64,000 nucleotides of DNA from Nannocystis exedens (GCF_002343915.1 NZ_NETK01000001.1:9572001-9636000); one strand, 5' to 3'; counted from the first letter of the stretch, positions 50,180 through 60,755 are shown. Translations and numbers: made by a program. Notes: a model not told the origin generated them from the letters alone.

Positions 50180-51938
50180 GTGGCGGCTCGCGTCGATGGC
50201 CGGCCTGGCCGGGCTGGCGCTGGCGGGCGCGCTGCTGGCCGTCGGGCGCGGGGCGCTGCTCGAGGCGGCCGCCGTCGAGCCGTTCCGCGTCGAGGTCGCA
50301 CGCCCGCACGCGCCGGCGACGGACGGGCGCTGGTCGGGGCGGGTGGTGCCGACCGAGCTGGCGGCGCGGGCGGTGGTGCGCGTCGACGGGGAGGTCCGTG
50401 TCGGTCCTGCAGGACATGTGCTGAAGAACATGTCCGAAGGGACGAATGACGCTGCGGGAAGTCCGGAAGGACATGTGCAAGAGGGCATGTTTGAGGGGGC
50501 ATTGTCGGTCGAGCTCGGCGAGGCGCCGGGTCTGCGGTTGATCGAGGTCGAGCTGCCGCGGCAGGGGGGCGCCGAGGTGGCGACCGACGCGGCGCTGGTC
50601 GGGCCGTTCCGCGCGCGCTACGACGACTCGCCGGGGTGCGGGGCAGGGGTGCGGGTGGCGGCCGCCGCGATCGATCGGCTGGTCCTGCCGCCGCTGCGCG
50701 AGAAGCTGCTGGCGGCCGCGCCGTCGATCGGGCTGCTCGGGCCGGGGACGACGCTCGAGGAGGCGAGCGTGACGCTGCAGGGCGACGCGCTGTGGTTCCG
50801 CGTCGCGCTCGCCGGGGAGCACCGGATCGCGGTGTCCGGGGCGCTCGAGGTGCGGGTGGCCGGTCCGCGCCAGCTCGGCGTGCGCCTGGCCTCGCTCGGG
50901 CCGGTCGAGTTCACCGGGAAGCTGCGCACGCGGGCGACGCTCGGGGCGGCGGGGCTCGGGGCGATCGTGACGGGGCCGCTGGCGCCGCTCGGGGCGCTGG
51001 CCGGCTACGCGCTGGCCGACGGCTACATCGACCGGCGGGCCCGGCAGGAGGTCGAGACGCAGCTGACGGCGGCGCTGGCGGTGGCCAGCGCGATCCCGCT
51101 GATCCCCGAGCGCGCCGAGCTGATCGTCGGCGAGCCGCGCTCGCGCGCGACGCTGGCGTTCTGCGCGGTGGCCATCGAGTCGGGCGGGATCGCGGCGCAC
51201 CTGTCCGTGCGGCCAGACCGACCTGATCCGACGACCCGCGAGGAGGCGAGCCGGGTGCGCACGCGGCTGGCGGCGATTCCGGGGCCGGCGCGGCACGGGA
51301 TCGAGCTGCCGCCGCTGCGGCCGGTGGCGCCGCAGGCCGACGCGGAGGTCGAGCTCAGCCTCGACACCGTCGACGCGCTGCTCGACGCGTGGACCGCCAA
51401 CGGGCTGCTCGGCGACCTGATGGGGCGGGCGCAATGGGTCGAGCGGGTCGACGCGGCGCTCGGCGAGTGGACGACGCTCGGGCTGGCGGAGATCGAGGTC
51501 CGCCTGCCGCCGTCGCTGTCCCCGGGGACAGGTGACGGCTGGGCCCTGACCGTCGCGGGGCTGCGGCTGGGGCTGACGGGCACCGAGGGCGAGGATCCCG
51601 GCGAGGTGCTGGTCGCGGGGCGCGGGTTCGTGCGCCCGCACTACGACGCCGCGCGCGGGCGGCTCGCGCTGTCCGGGGCGCTCGACCGCCTGCGCCTGTC
51701 GTGTGCGCGCGCCGGGGCGCTGTGGCCGTGCTTCGCCGCGCTGCTCGAGATGGGCGACGTCGAGGCGAGGCTCGACGCGCTGCTCGCCCCGGGCGCCGCG
51801 GGGCTGCCGGGGATCGAGGTGCGGGCGCTGCTGCGCGACGGCACGCGAGCGCTGCGCGACGGCGGGCTGGAGCTGGCCGATCTGGCGATCACCTATCCGG
51901 CCCCGGGCGTGCTGCGCGTGGCGGCCGAGGTGCGCTGA
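50160..51938 (+). CDS. Membrane-anchored protein of unknown family with a repeat-encoded insertion
   Basis: The 592-residue protein overlaps the ABC fusion by 20 bp and is probably co-translated. One membrane segment lies at about 12-35 and no signal cleavage site is seen, so the rest would be periplasmic. The body (about 130-590) has long strand-like stretches, for example IAVSGALEVRVAGPRQLGVRLA, and amphipathic helices, for example EVELSLDTVDALLDAW. This could suit a lipid-binding TULIP or DUF4403-like fold, but I cannot prove it. Residues about 81-116 (AGHVLKNMSEGTNDAAGS, then PEGHVQEGMFEG) are encoded by a 14-bp repeat array and break up a strand region. By context it may act with the MlaFE-like fusion in place of an MCE protein. 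Confidence 0.7.
   Translation: MALAEDKWRLASMAGLAGLALAGALLAVGRGALLEAAAVEPFRVEVARPHAPATDGRWSGRVVPTELAARAVVRVDGEVRVGPAGHVLKNMSEGTNDAAGSPEGHVQEGMFEGALSVELGEAPGLRLIEVELPRQGGAEVATDAALVGPFRARYDDSPGCGAGVRVAAAAIDRLVLPPLREKLLAAAPSIGLLGPGTTLEEASVTLQGDALWFRVALAGEHRIAVSGALEVRVAGPRQLGVRLASLGPVEFTGKLRTRATLGAAGLGAIVTGPLAPLGALAGYALADGYIDRRARQEVETQLTAALAVASAIPLIPERAELIVGEPRSRATLAFCAVAIESGGIAAHLSVRPDRPDPTTREEASRVRTRLAAIPGPARHGIELPPLRPVAPQADAEVELSLDTVDALLDAWTANGLLGDLMGRAQWVERVDAALGEWTTLGLAEIEVRLPPSLSPGTGDGWALTVAGLRLGLTGTEGEDPGEVLVAGRGFVRPHYDAARGRLALSGALDRLRLSCARAGALWPCFAALLEMGDVEARLDALLAPGAAGLPGIEVRALLRDGTRALRDGGLELADLAITYPAPGVLRVAAEVR
50415..50503. repeat. 14-bp palindromic repeat array inside a coding region
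   Basis: CATG cores lie at 50415, 50429, 50472 and 50486, and CATT at 50500. The gap from 50429 to 50472 is 43 bp, three periods plus one base, with two decayed units in between. The whole array is read through in one frame by the gene at 50160. It adds about 30-35 residues to the protein. Confidence 0.88.
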
Positions 51939-52168
51939 GGCGGAGCTGCAAGGGCGGCCTTGAGGCTCGTCCCGCCTGAGGGGGCGCGGAGGTTGGGACG
52001 GCCGAGGTCCTCCATCACCCCCTCACGCGGAACAATAAAAGGAGCGAGGGCGTGGTGCGCGGCTGCGATCGGATGCCTCGGAGGGCATGTCCATGCGAGC
52101 ATGCCCTGATGGACATGCCGTAAAAGACATGTTTTTCAGGCGTCCGCTGGATCGCGCGGCTGCGGCGG
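51939..52168. other. Gap between convergent genes, with a purine-rich stretch
   Basis: The gap of about 230 bp holds a relatively A-rich GGAACAATAAAAGGAGC at about 52029 and the 14-bp repeat array at 52072. No gene is seen. Both flanking genes end here, so it should contain their terminators; the repeat stems are the only clear hairpins. Confidence 0.4.
52072..52131. repeat. Five-unit 14-bp palindromic repeat array between convergent genes
   Basis: Cores are GATG at 52072 and CATG at 52086, 52100, 52114 and 52128, each 14 bp apart. The array lies between the 3' ends of the membrane-anchored protein gene and the HxlR gene. A run of T follows the last core (CATGTTTTTCAGG at 52128-52140), so on the plus strand the last stem could act as a terminator. 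Confidence 0.88.
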
Positions 52169-52534
52169 TCAGTCCTGCTTGCCCGGGTCCTTGCGGTCGA
52201 AGCGCTCGCGGGCGCGGGCAATCTCGCCGCGGTGGCCGTCGGCCCAGGCGGCCAGGGCGAGCACCGGGTCGAGCAGGGTGCGGCCGAGGTCGGTCAGCGC
52301 GTAGTCGACGCGCGGCGGGACGGTCGGGGTGACGGTGCGGGCGACCAGGCCGTCGCGCTCGAGGCCGCGCAGGGTCAAGGTCAGCATGCGCTGGGAGATG
52401 CCCTCGATCGTCCGCCGCAGCTCGCTGAACCGCAGCGGGCGGTCGCGCAGCATGCTGACGACGAGGACGCTCCACTTGTCGCCGACGCGGCTCAGGACGT
52501 CGCGCACCGCCACACAGGTCTCTTGCTCGTGCAT
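52169..52534 (-). CDS. HxlR family transcriptional regulator
   Basis: The 121-residue winged-helix protein follows the HxlR pattern: an N-terminal Cys in MHEQETCVAVRDVLSRVGDKWSVLVV (split; Cys7), LRFSELRRTIEGISQRMLTLTLRGLERDGLV, then RVDYALTDLGRTLL. In several HxlR proteins (HypR, QorR) this Cys senses oxidants or electrophiles by disulfide formation. The regulator probably represses a nearby gene, but no divergent partner is obvious: upstream lies the HipA gene on the same strand. Its start ATG is the first Met before the Cys. Confidence 0.9.
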   Translation of the reverse strand: MHEQETCVAVRDVLSRVGDKWSVLVVSMLRDRPLRFSELRRTIEGISQRMLTLTLRGLERDGLVARTVTPTVPPRVDYALTDLGRTLLDPVLALAAWADGHRGEIARARERFDRKDPGKQD

Positions 52535-52612
52535 GGTCGGGGACTCGGTTCCTTTTCATAACCCAGGCGGCCGGCGAAATGGACGGCGAACTGCCTGGGC
52601 GTGGCCGCGCCG

Positions 52613-53893
52613 TCAGCGGCGGCGGGTTCGCCGGGCGGCGCCGCTGCCGGGCAGCTCGGCCTCGGCCGCGACGGCGTCGAGCCGGCGGCCGATGTCGCTG
52701 ATGGTGGCAGGAGCGACCTCGACCGCCCGCGCCTCGCGAGGCCAGCGCGCCAGGGCGGCGCGCACCTCGTCGACGATCGCCCGCGCGGTCTTCTCGTCGA
52801 TCGAGGCGCGCCGGGCCAGGCGCAGCATGTGCTGCCAGGTCGGGCGACGGCCCTCGCCGTCGAGCGTCATGGTGTGCTCGCCGCCCGGGCCGGCGACGAA
52901 GTTGAGGTCGTAGGCGGGCGACAGCCGCCAGCCGCCCTCGCGGTCCATGAGGAAGGAGAAGTTCTTGCCGTGGTCGTCGCGGTTGTGCGCGAGCACGTTG
53001 AACACCATCTGCCGGAAGGCCTGCCGCACGTCGGGCTGCGCGCGCGTGAGGTGCATGGTGACGCGCAGCAGCATGTCGTAGTCGAGGTTCGGCTCGCGGA
53101 AGTCGGCGTCGAGCAGGCCGGCGAGGGTGTGGACGTGGGTGCGCGCGCCGGCCTCGTCGCGGTCGAACCGGCGCACGCCGAAGAACCGCTGGCCGTTCTT
53201 CGCCACGAACAGCCGCGTGTCGGGCACCCAGAGTCCGGCGTGGCGCGCGAGGCGGGCGTAGACGTGCTCGATCGCCCCTACGTCGCGCTGCTCGTCGCCG
53301 GCCCAGAACTTGATCAGCCACGGCTCGTGGCCCGGCGGCGGCACGGCTGTCCCAAAGACCATGCTGTCCCCGCGGACAGCCACGAGCACCTTCGGCCGCG
53401 CGCCGCCGGGCGAGCCGCCGGCGTGCTGCAGCACCGGCAGGAGCTCCGACGGGTGGCCGCGGTAGACCTCCTCGGCGGCGGCGGCGAGCCGGTCGAGGGG
53501 GATCGATCGGTCGGCGACGGGCTCGGCGTCGGTACACGGGTGGAAGGTCAGGGCGCCCATGGTGCGCGCGCCGAGGTGCGCGAGGCGATCGAGCGGCGAC
53601 AGCTGCTCGGGCACGAGGCCGCGCTTGCGGAACAGCCGGTCCATCAGCAAGAGGCCCCAGCCGTCGGGCAGGGCGTCGGCGAACACGCCGTGCAGGCGCG
53701 TGGTCGCCGGGGCTTTGAAGATGCCTGGCTGAAGGGCCAGCTTGAGCGGCGAGATCGAGGGGCCGCGGGCCAGCCAGGCCGGGGCGTACTCGAAGTAGAT
53801 GGCGCGCTCGTGCAGCAGCAGGTGGCCGACGACCCCGATGTCGTCGGCGGCGCGCTCGAGCCGGACCTCGAGCTTGCGAACGAGCGGCGTCAT
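52613..53893 (-). CDS. hipA: HipA-like Ser/Thr kinase toxin
   Basis: The 426-residue protein is a HipA-family kinase. LHGVFADALPDGWG (about 67) is the HipA N-terminal motif. The ATP-binding Gly-loop GGSPGGARPKVL lies at about 158-169, LIKFWAGDEQ (about 193) holds the nucleotide-binding Lys, the catalytic loop is HNRDDHGKNFSFL (about 302-314) and AYDLNF (about 325) is the metal-binding DFG-like part. All catalytic residues seem intact. E. coli HipA phosphorylates glutamyl-tRNA synthetase and causes growth arrest. Its ATG overlaps the hipB stop by 4 bp. Two repeat units near 53345-53385 encode the loop RGDSMVFGTAVPP between the Gly-loop and the Lys strand. Confidence 0.9.
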   Translation of the reverse strand: MTPLVRKLEVRLERAADDIGVVGHLLLHERAIYFEYAPAWLARGPSISPLKLALQPGIFKAPATTRLHGVFADALPDGWGLLLMDRLFRKRGLVPEQLSPLDRLAHLGARTMGALTFHPCTDAEPVADRSIPLDRLAAAAEEVYRGHPSELLPVLQHAGGSPGGARPKVLVAVRGDSMVFGTAVPPPGHEPWLIKFWAGDEQRDVGAIEHVYARLARHAGLWVPDTRLFVAKNGQRFFGVRRFDRDEAGARTHVHTLAGLLDADFREPNLDYDMLLRVTMHLTRAQPDVRQAFRQMVFNVLAHNRDDHGKNFSFLMDREGGWRLSPAYDLNFVAGPGGEHTMTLDGEGRRPTWQHMLRLARRASIDEKTARAIVDEVRAALARWPREARAVEVAPATISDIGRRLDAVAAEAELPGSGAARRTRRR

Positions 53894-54183
53894 CGCCGAC
53901 CTCGCTGGCGCGCGGGCGCCTGGCTGCGCCGCTCGAGCTCGGCCAGCGAGCGCGCGGGCGGCGGGGCGAACACCGCCTCGAACTGGTCGAGACAGCCGAG
54001 CGCGAGCGCGAGCTTGAGCAGGTTGTCGAGCGCGATCTGGCCGGTCGTCTCGAACCGCTTGACCGTGCCGGCGCTGATGCCGGCCCGCTCCGCCAGCGTC
54101 TCGCGCTTCCAGTCGCGCGCCAGCCGGAGCTCCTTCATGCGCCCGGCCAGGCGCTGCGCGACCTCCTCGGCGGTGAAGAGCAT
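53890..54183 (-). CDS. hipB: HipB-like antitoxin, Cro/C1-type HTH
   Basis: The 97-residue protein has an HTH domain at about 10-72: RMKELRLARDWKRETLAERAGISAGTVKRFE, then IALDNLLKLALALGCLDQFEAVF. A basic Arg/Pro tail follows. It precedes hipA with a 4-bp overlap, the usual antitoxin-toxin order, so it should bind HipA and repress the shared promoter. The gene has almost no leader: the -10 box lies 8 bp before the ATG. Length (97) is close to E. coli HipB (88). Confidence 0.88.
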   Translation of the reverse strand: MLFTAEEVAQRLAGRMKELRLARDWKRETLAERAGISAGTVKRFETTGQIALDNLLKLALALGCLDQFEAVFAPPPARSLAELERRSQAPARQRGRR

Positions 54184-54190
54184 AAAGGAT

Positions 54191-54218
54191 AATATAGTTT
54201 CTTTTGAGGGGCGGACAA
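54191..54218 (-). promoter_or_regulatory. Promoter of hipBA, nearly leaderless
   Basis: On the minus strand TTGTCC (54218-54213) is followed after 16 bp by TATATT (54196-54191), a good sigma-70-type pair in an AT-rich patch that stands out from the surroundings. The ATG of hipB lies only 7 bp after the -10 box, so the transcript should be leaderless. TATCC (54191-54187) resembles one half of the E. coli HipB operator TATCCN8GGATA, but the second half is not present. Confidence 0.5.
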
Positions 54219-54267
54219 CCGAATTAAGGTAAAAATATGTGCTGTAACATGGGCAGGCCGCGCGCGA

Positions 54268-54300
54268 GAAAGCCCGCCGCCTCGAGCGAGGGGCGGGCTT
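54268..54300 (-). terminator. Rho-independent-like terminator after pntB
   Basis: AAGCCCGCC and GGCGGGCTT form a perfect 9-bp stem around an inner 4-bp CCTC/GAGG stem, with one bulged base. On the minus strand the stem is followed by TTTCTC, a short T-rich run. It lies 22 bp after the stop of pntB and 117 bp before hipB, so it should end the pntAB transcript. Confidence 0.65.
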
Positions 54301-54321
54301 CGTGGCGTGACTCCGGACCTC

Positions 54322-55734
54322 TCAGCCGCGGAGCTTGCCGAGCAGGGCGTCGACGTTCTTCTTGGCGTCGCCGTAGAGCATGCGGGTGTTCTCCTTGTAG
54401 AAGAGCGGGTTGTCGACGCCGGCGTAGCCGACGCCCTTGCCGCGCTTCATGACGATCACCGTCTTGGCCTTCCACACCTCGATCACGGGCATGCCGGCGA
54501 TCGGGCTGGAGGGGTCGTCCTGGGCGCCGGGGTTGACGATGTCGTTGGCGCCGATGACGAGCACGAGGTCGGTGTTCGGGCAGTCGTGGTTGATCTCGTC
54601 CATCTCGAGGACGATGTCGTAGGGCACGTTGGCCTCGGCCAGGAGCACGTTCATGTGGCCGGGCAGGCGGCCCGCGACCGGGTGGATGGCGAAGCGGAAG
54701 TTGGCGCCGGCCTTGCGCAGGATCTTGGCGATCTCGGCCACCGGGTGCTGCGCCTGCGCGACCGCCATGCCGTAGCCGGGCACGACCATGATGTTGCGAG
54801 CGGAGCGCATCAGCTCGACGGTGCCGTCGAGGTCGATCTCGCGGCACTCGCCGACCGGCTGGGCGACGGCGCCCTTGGGCGCCGGGGCCCCGCCGTCCGA
54901 GCCGAAGCCGCCGGCGATGACGCTGATGAACGAGCGGTTCATCGCCCGGCACATGATGTACGAGAGGATCGCGCCGCTGCTGCCGACCAGCGCGCCGGTG
55001 ACGATCAGGAGATCGTTGCTCAGCATGAAGCCGGCGGCGGCGGCGGCCCAGCCGGAGTAGCTGTTGAGCATCGACACCACGACGGGCATGTCGGCGCCGC
55101 CGATGGCCATGACCATGTGGACGCCGATCACGCTGGCGATGCCGGTCATGATCAGCAGCGGGGTGAGGCCGTGGTGCGGGTCGGCGAGGAACTGCCAGCC
55201 GAGGAACACGCAGCCGAGCACCATCGCCAGGTTGAGCAGGTGACGGCCGGGCAGGGTCAGCGGCTTGCCGCCGATGCTGCCGCGCAGCTTGAGGAAGGCG
55301 ATGATCGAGCCGGTGAAGGTGATCGCGCCGATGAACACGCCGATGTAGATCTCGACGTTGTGGACCGTGTCGGCGTGGCTCGTGGCGCCGAGGTACGACG
55401 ACAGGCCGACCAGCACCGCGGCGGCGCCGACGAAGCTGTGCAGCACGGCGACGAGCTCGGGCATCGCGGTCATGGCGACGCGGGCGGCCAGGACGGCGCC
55501 GATCAGCGCGCCGGGGATGATCGCGGCGGCGAGGATGGCGAAGCCGCTGCCGCTGATGTTCATCATCTTGTCGGCGTTCATGCCGACGGCGGTGGCGACG
55601 ACCGCGAGCAGCATGCCGATGATGCCGTAGAGGTTGCCGCGGCGGGCGGTCTCCTGGCGCGAGAGGCCGCCGAGGCTGAGGATGAACAGCGCGCTGGCGG
55701 CGATGTAGATGACGGTGAGGAGGCTGTACGACAT
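54322..55734 (-). CDS. pntB: NAD(P) transhydrogenase subunit beta, PntB
   Basis: The 470-residue protein begins with about nine membrane segments (about 5-260) and ends with the NADP(H)-binding domain III. Membrane parts contain GALIGAVLAARVAMTAMPELVAVLHSFVGAAAVLVGL (in two helices). Domain III contains MVVPGYGMAVAQAQHPVAEI (about 305), FAIHPVAGRLPGHMNVLLAEANVPYD and GANDIVNPGAQDDPSSPIAGMPV. It pairs with PntA to use the proton gradient for making NADPH from NADH. Length and domain order agree with E. coli PntB (462). It follows pntA by 18 bp. Confidence 0.96.
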   Translation of the reverse strand: MSYSLLTVIYIAASALFILSLGGLSRQETARRGNLYGIIGMLLAVVATAVGMNADKMMNISGSGFAILAAAIIPGALIGAVLAARVAMTAMPELVAVLHSFVGAAAVLVGLSSYLGATSHADTVHNVEIYIGVFIGAITFTGSIIAFLKLRGSIGGKPLTLPGRHLLNLAMVLGCVFLGWQFLADPHHGLTPLLIMTGIASVIGVHMVMAIGGADMPVVVSMLNSYSGWAAAAAGFMLSNDLLIVTGALVGSSGAILSYIMCRAMNRSFISVIAGGFGSDGGAPAPKGAVAQPVGECREIDLDGTVELMRSARNIMVVPGYGMAVAQAQHPVAEIAKILRKAGANFRFAIHPVAGRLPGHMNVLLAEANVPYDIVLEMDEINHDCPNTDLVLVIGANDIVNPGAQDDPSSPIAGMPVIEVWKAKTVIVMKRGKGVGYAGVDNPLFYKENTRMLYGDAKKNVDALLGKLRG

Positions 55735-55752
55735 CGTGGAGGTCCCCGCCGC

Positions 55753-57345
55753 TTACTTGCGGAACATCTTCAGCATGCGCTGGGTGACGAGGAAGCCGCC
55801 GGCGACGTTGATCATCGCCAGCAAGATGGCGGCCGCGCCGAGCAAGGTCGCCGCCGAGGTCGGGGCGCCCGAGATCTGCAGCATGCCGCCGATGATGATG
55901 ATGCCGCTGATCGCGTTGGTGACGCTCATCAGCGGGGTGTGCAGCGCCGGCGAGACGCTCCAGACGACCTGGTAGCCGATGAAGCAGGCCAGCACGAACA
56001 CGGTGAAGTGGCTGAGGAAGCTCGACTTGTCGTCGACGCCGACGCCGATGCCGACCAGCGCGACGCCGGCGAGCACGAGCGGCCACGGGCTCGACTCGCC
56101 CCCCGGCGGGCCGTGGCCGTGGCTCTTCGCCGGCGGAGCCGACAAGCGCGGCGGTTCGGGGGCGGCGGCGACGGGGGCGGCGGGCTTCGGCGCGGCCGCA
56201 GGCGCAGGCGCAGGGGCGGCGGGCGCTGCGGGCCGCGGCGGGGGCCACTTGAGCTCGCCCCGGTAGGTGATGAGGCAGCCGCGCACGACCTCGTCGTTCT
56301 CGTCGATGCGGAAGTTCGCGGCCTTGCCCATGTCGTCGAGCAGGTGGCACAGGTTGGTGCCGTAGAGCTGGCTCGACTGCGCGGCCATGCGGCTCGGCAG
56401 GTCGGTGTAGCCGATGATCGTGACGCCGGCGTGGACGATCTTCTCGCCGGGCTGGGTCAGCTCGCAGTTGCCACCTGTCTCGGCGGCCAGGTCGACGATG
56501 ACCGAGCCGGGCTTCATGCGTTCGACCATGTCGCGCAAGATCAGCTTGGGCGCCGGCTTGCCGGGGATCAGCGCGGTCGTGACGATGATGTCGACCTCCT
56601 CCGCCTGGCGGCGGAACAGGTCCATCTCGGCGGCGATGAAGGCCGGGCTCATCTCCTTGGCGTAGCCGCCGACGCCGGTGCCGTCCTCCTGGAAGTCGAG
56701 CTCGAGGAACTCGGCGCCCATGCTCTCGACCTGCTCCTTGACGACGGGGCGGGTGTCGAAGGCGCGGACGATCGCACCGAGGCCGCGCGCGACGCCGATG
56801 ACGGCGAGGCCGGCCACGCCGGCGCCGATCACCAGCAGCTTGGCCGGCGGGACCTTGCCGGCCGCGGTGATCTGGCCGGTGAAGAAGCGGCCGAACACGT
56901 TGGCGGCCTCGATGACGGCGCGGTAGCCGGAGATGTTGCCCATCGACGACAGGGCGTCGAGCTTCTGCGCGCGGGAGATCCGCGGGACCGCGTCCATGCC
57001 GAGCACGGTGACGCCGCGGCTGCGCAGGCGCTCGACCAGGTCAAGGTTCTGCGCCGGCCAGATGAAGCTGATGAGCACCTGGCCCTCGCGCGCGAGGTCG
57101 GCCTCGAAGCTGCTTGGCGGGCGGACCTTGAGGACGATATCGACCTGTCCCCAAAGACCGGCGGCATCGGCCGCGATCCCGCAGCCGACGCTGGCATAGG
57201 CGTCGTCGCCGAATTCGGCGGCCGCGCCGGCGCCGGACTCGACCACGACGGAGAAGCCCTGACTCTGCAGGCGCTTGGCGGTGTCAGGGGTGGCAGCCAC
57301 CCGGCGCTCGCCCGGGTAGATCTCCTTCGGAATGCCGATCTTCAT
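55753..57345 (-). CDS. pntA: NAD(P) transhydrogenase subunit alpha, PntA
   Basis: The 530-residue protein starts MKIGIPKEIYPGERRVAATP, the family N-terminus. The NAD-binding loop is VIGAGVAGLAVIG (about 173). QIVHA-like segments, VDLAAETGGNCELTQPGE and GYTDLPSRMAAQSSQLYG, follow. A Pro/Ala linker (about 370-415) joins four membrane segments at the C-terminus. This is the fused alpha form of E. coli, not the split alpha1/alpha2 form. It is divergent from moaC with a gap of about 196 bp that should contain the promoters of both. A CTGTCCCCAAAGACC piece near 57143 is a diverged repeat unit. Confidence 0.96.
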   Translation of the reverse strand: MKIGIPKEIYPGERRVAATPDTAKRLQSQGFSVVVESGAGAAAEFGDDAYASVGCGIAADAAGLWGQVDIVLKVRPPSSFEADLAREGQVLISFIWPAQNLDLVERLRSRGVTVLGMDAVPRISRAQKLDALSSMGNISGYRAVIEAANVFGRFFTGQITAAGKVPPAKLLVIGAGVAGLAVIGVARGLGAIVRAFDTRPVVKEQVESMGAEFLELDFQEDGTGVGGYAKEMSPAFIAAEMDLFRRQAEEVDIIVTTALIPGKPAPKLILRDMVERMKPGSVIVDLAAETGGNCELTQPGEKIVHAGVTIIGYTDLPSRMAAQSSQLYGTNLCHLLDDMGKAANFRIDENDEVVRGCLITYRGELKWPPPRPAAPAAPAPAPAAAPKPAAPVAAAPEPPRLSAPPAKSHGHGPPGGESSPWPLVLAGVALVGIGVGVDDKSSFLSHFTVFVLACFIGYQVVWSVSPALHTPLMSVTNAISGIIIIGGMLQISGAPTSAATLLGAAAILLAMINVAGGFLVTQRMLKMFRK

Positions 57346-57541
57346 AGCGTTGCGGGCTTGCGAGGCGGGCCCAACGAGGCCGCGGCAGCCGGCCCGAGAG
57401 ATATCATGAGGTCGTTCGCGGCTCTAGCCGTTTCCTCGCCACAATCGGCAAATCCGGCCGCGCGGCGCCCGACCGCAGGCGTGTGAGCTTGAGCGGGCCC
57501 ACGAGCGCACGACCTCGCCTCGCCCGGCGCTAGCCTCGGCC

Positions 57542-58026
<485 letters not shown>

Positions 58027-58030
<4 letters not shown>

Positions 58031-58638
58031 GCGAGCCGCGGGTCGAGCGCTTCGCCGGCGCGGCGGCCGAGCTGCGCGGGCTGCTCGGGCGGGCGTTCTG
58101 CGACAACCCGGGCATGGTCGCCACGCTCGGCGAGGAGCGCCCGACGCGGCTGGGGCGGGCCACTCGCTTGATGGGCGGGCTGTCCGGGATGGCGCTGCTC
58201 AGCGGGACGGTCGAGGTGATCCGCGTCGGCGGCGAGGTGGCGGCGGTGAGCCTGTCCTATGGGCCAGGTCAGAAGCCGCGCGGGCGAGCGCTGCTGCCGA
58301 TGTACCTCGCGGGCGTCAGCACAGGCCCGCGCGCGCTGGTCCGGCTGCTGCGGCTCGACGAGTTCCTGCGCACGCATCACCCGCGCGCGCCGCACTTCTT
58401 CCTCGCGGTGCTGGGGGTCGAACCTGCCCTGCAGGGGCGCCGGCTCGGCTCGGCGCTGCTGCGCGCGCTGTCGGCCCGCGCCGACGCGGCCCGCGTGCCG
58501 TGCTACCTCGAGACCGACCGCGAGCCGGCCAAGCGCCTCTACATGCGCTACGGCTACGAGGTCGTCGGCGAGCACGACCTCGCCCACCTCGGTGGCGTGC
58601 GGTTCTGGCGGATGGAGCGGCCGCCGGCGCGCCGCTGA
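58027..58638 (+). CDS. GNAT family N-acetyltransferase
   Basis: The 203-residue product starts at a GTG overlapping the moaC stop by 4 bp. It has a GNAT fold with the acetyl-CoA-binding LAVLGVEPALQGRRLGSALLRALSARADA (about 125-155), where QGRRLGSAL is the Q/RxxGxG/A loop, and YLETDREPAKRLYMRYGYEVVGEH (about 160), typical of GNATs. The substrate is unknown and a link to MoaC is not evident. Its last codons, WRMERPPARR and stop, are part of a 37-bp tandem repeat. Repeat units of the 14-bp family lie near 58250 and 58425. Confidence 0.87.
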
Positions 58639-58702
58639 TCCGTGGCGGATGGAGCGGCCGCCGGCGCGCCGCTGATCCGTGGCCGCCGGCGCGCCGCTGA
58701 TT
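58606..58702. repeat. 37-bp tandem repeat copying the 3' end of the GNAT gene
   Basis: The unit TGGCGGATGGAGCGGCCGCC followed by GGCGCGCCGCTGATCCG begins at 58606 and again at 58643, a period of 37 bp. A truncated third copy from 58680 keeps only GGCCGCCGGCGCGCCGCTGAT. The first copy includes the gene's stop codon. Because the period is not a multiple of 3 and the stop lies in the first copy, the other copies are non-coding. The array ends just before the stop of glmS on the other strand. Confidence 0.85.
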
Positions 58703-58707
58703 TGCGG

Positions 58708-60567
<1,860 letters not shown>

Positions 60568-60724
60568 GATGGAGTCTCCTGGCGAGAGGGGGCCCTGGAG
60601 TCGAGGGGGAGGCCACGGCCCGGGGGCCGTGAGAGTGAGTACCCGAAGGGCCGAGAATTGAATCCCCCGGAAGGGCCTGCGAGGGAGCTCGGGCCGGCGG
60701 CGCGAGCGTGCCCCGTACGCGCGA

Positions 60725-60755
60725 AGGGGGCCTCGCGCTTCCGCGGGGCCCCCCT
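60725..60755 (-). terminator. Hairpin after the M16 gene pair
   Basis: AGGGGGCCTCGCG and CGCGGGGCCCCCCT form a strong stem with a CTTC loop (one bulged C and one G-T pair). On the minus strand it follows the stop of the M16 partner gene by about 30 bp. The T-run after it is only two bases, so it may act as a weak or Rho-aided terminator and separate the M16 genes from glmS. Confidence 0.45.

Noticed and set aside
60568..60724. glmS ribozyme upstream of glmS
   Set aside because: The element is known from Firmicutes-type genomes, and I cannot find its conserved core here.
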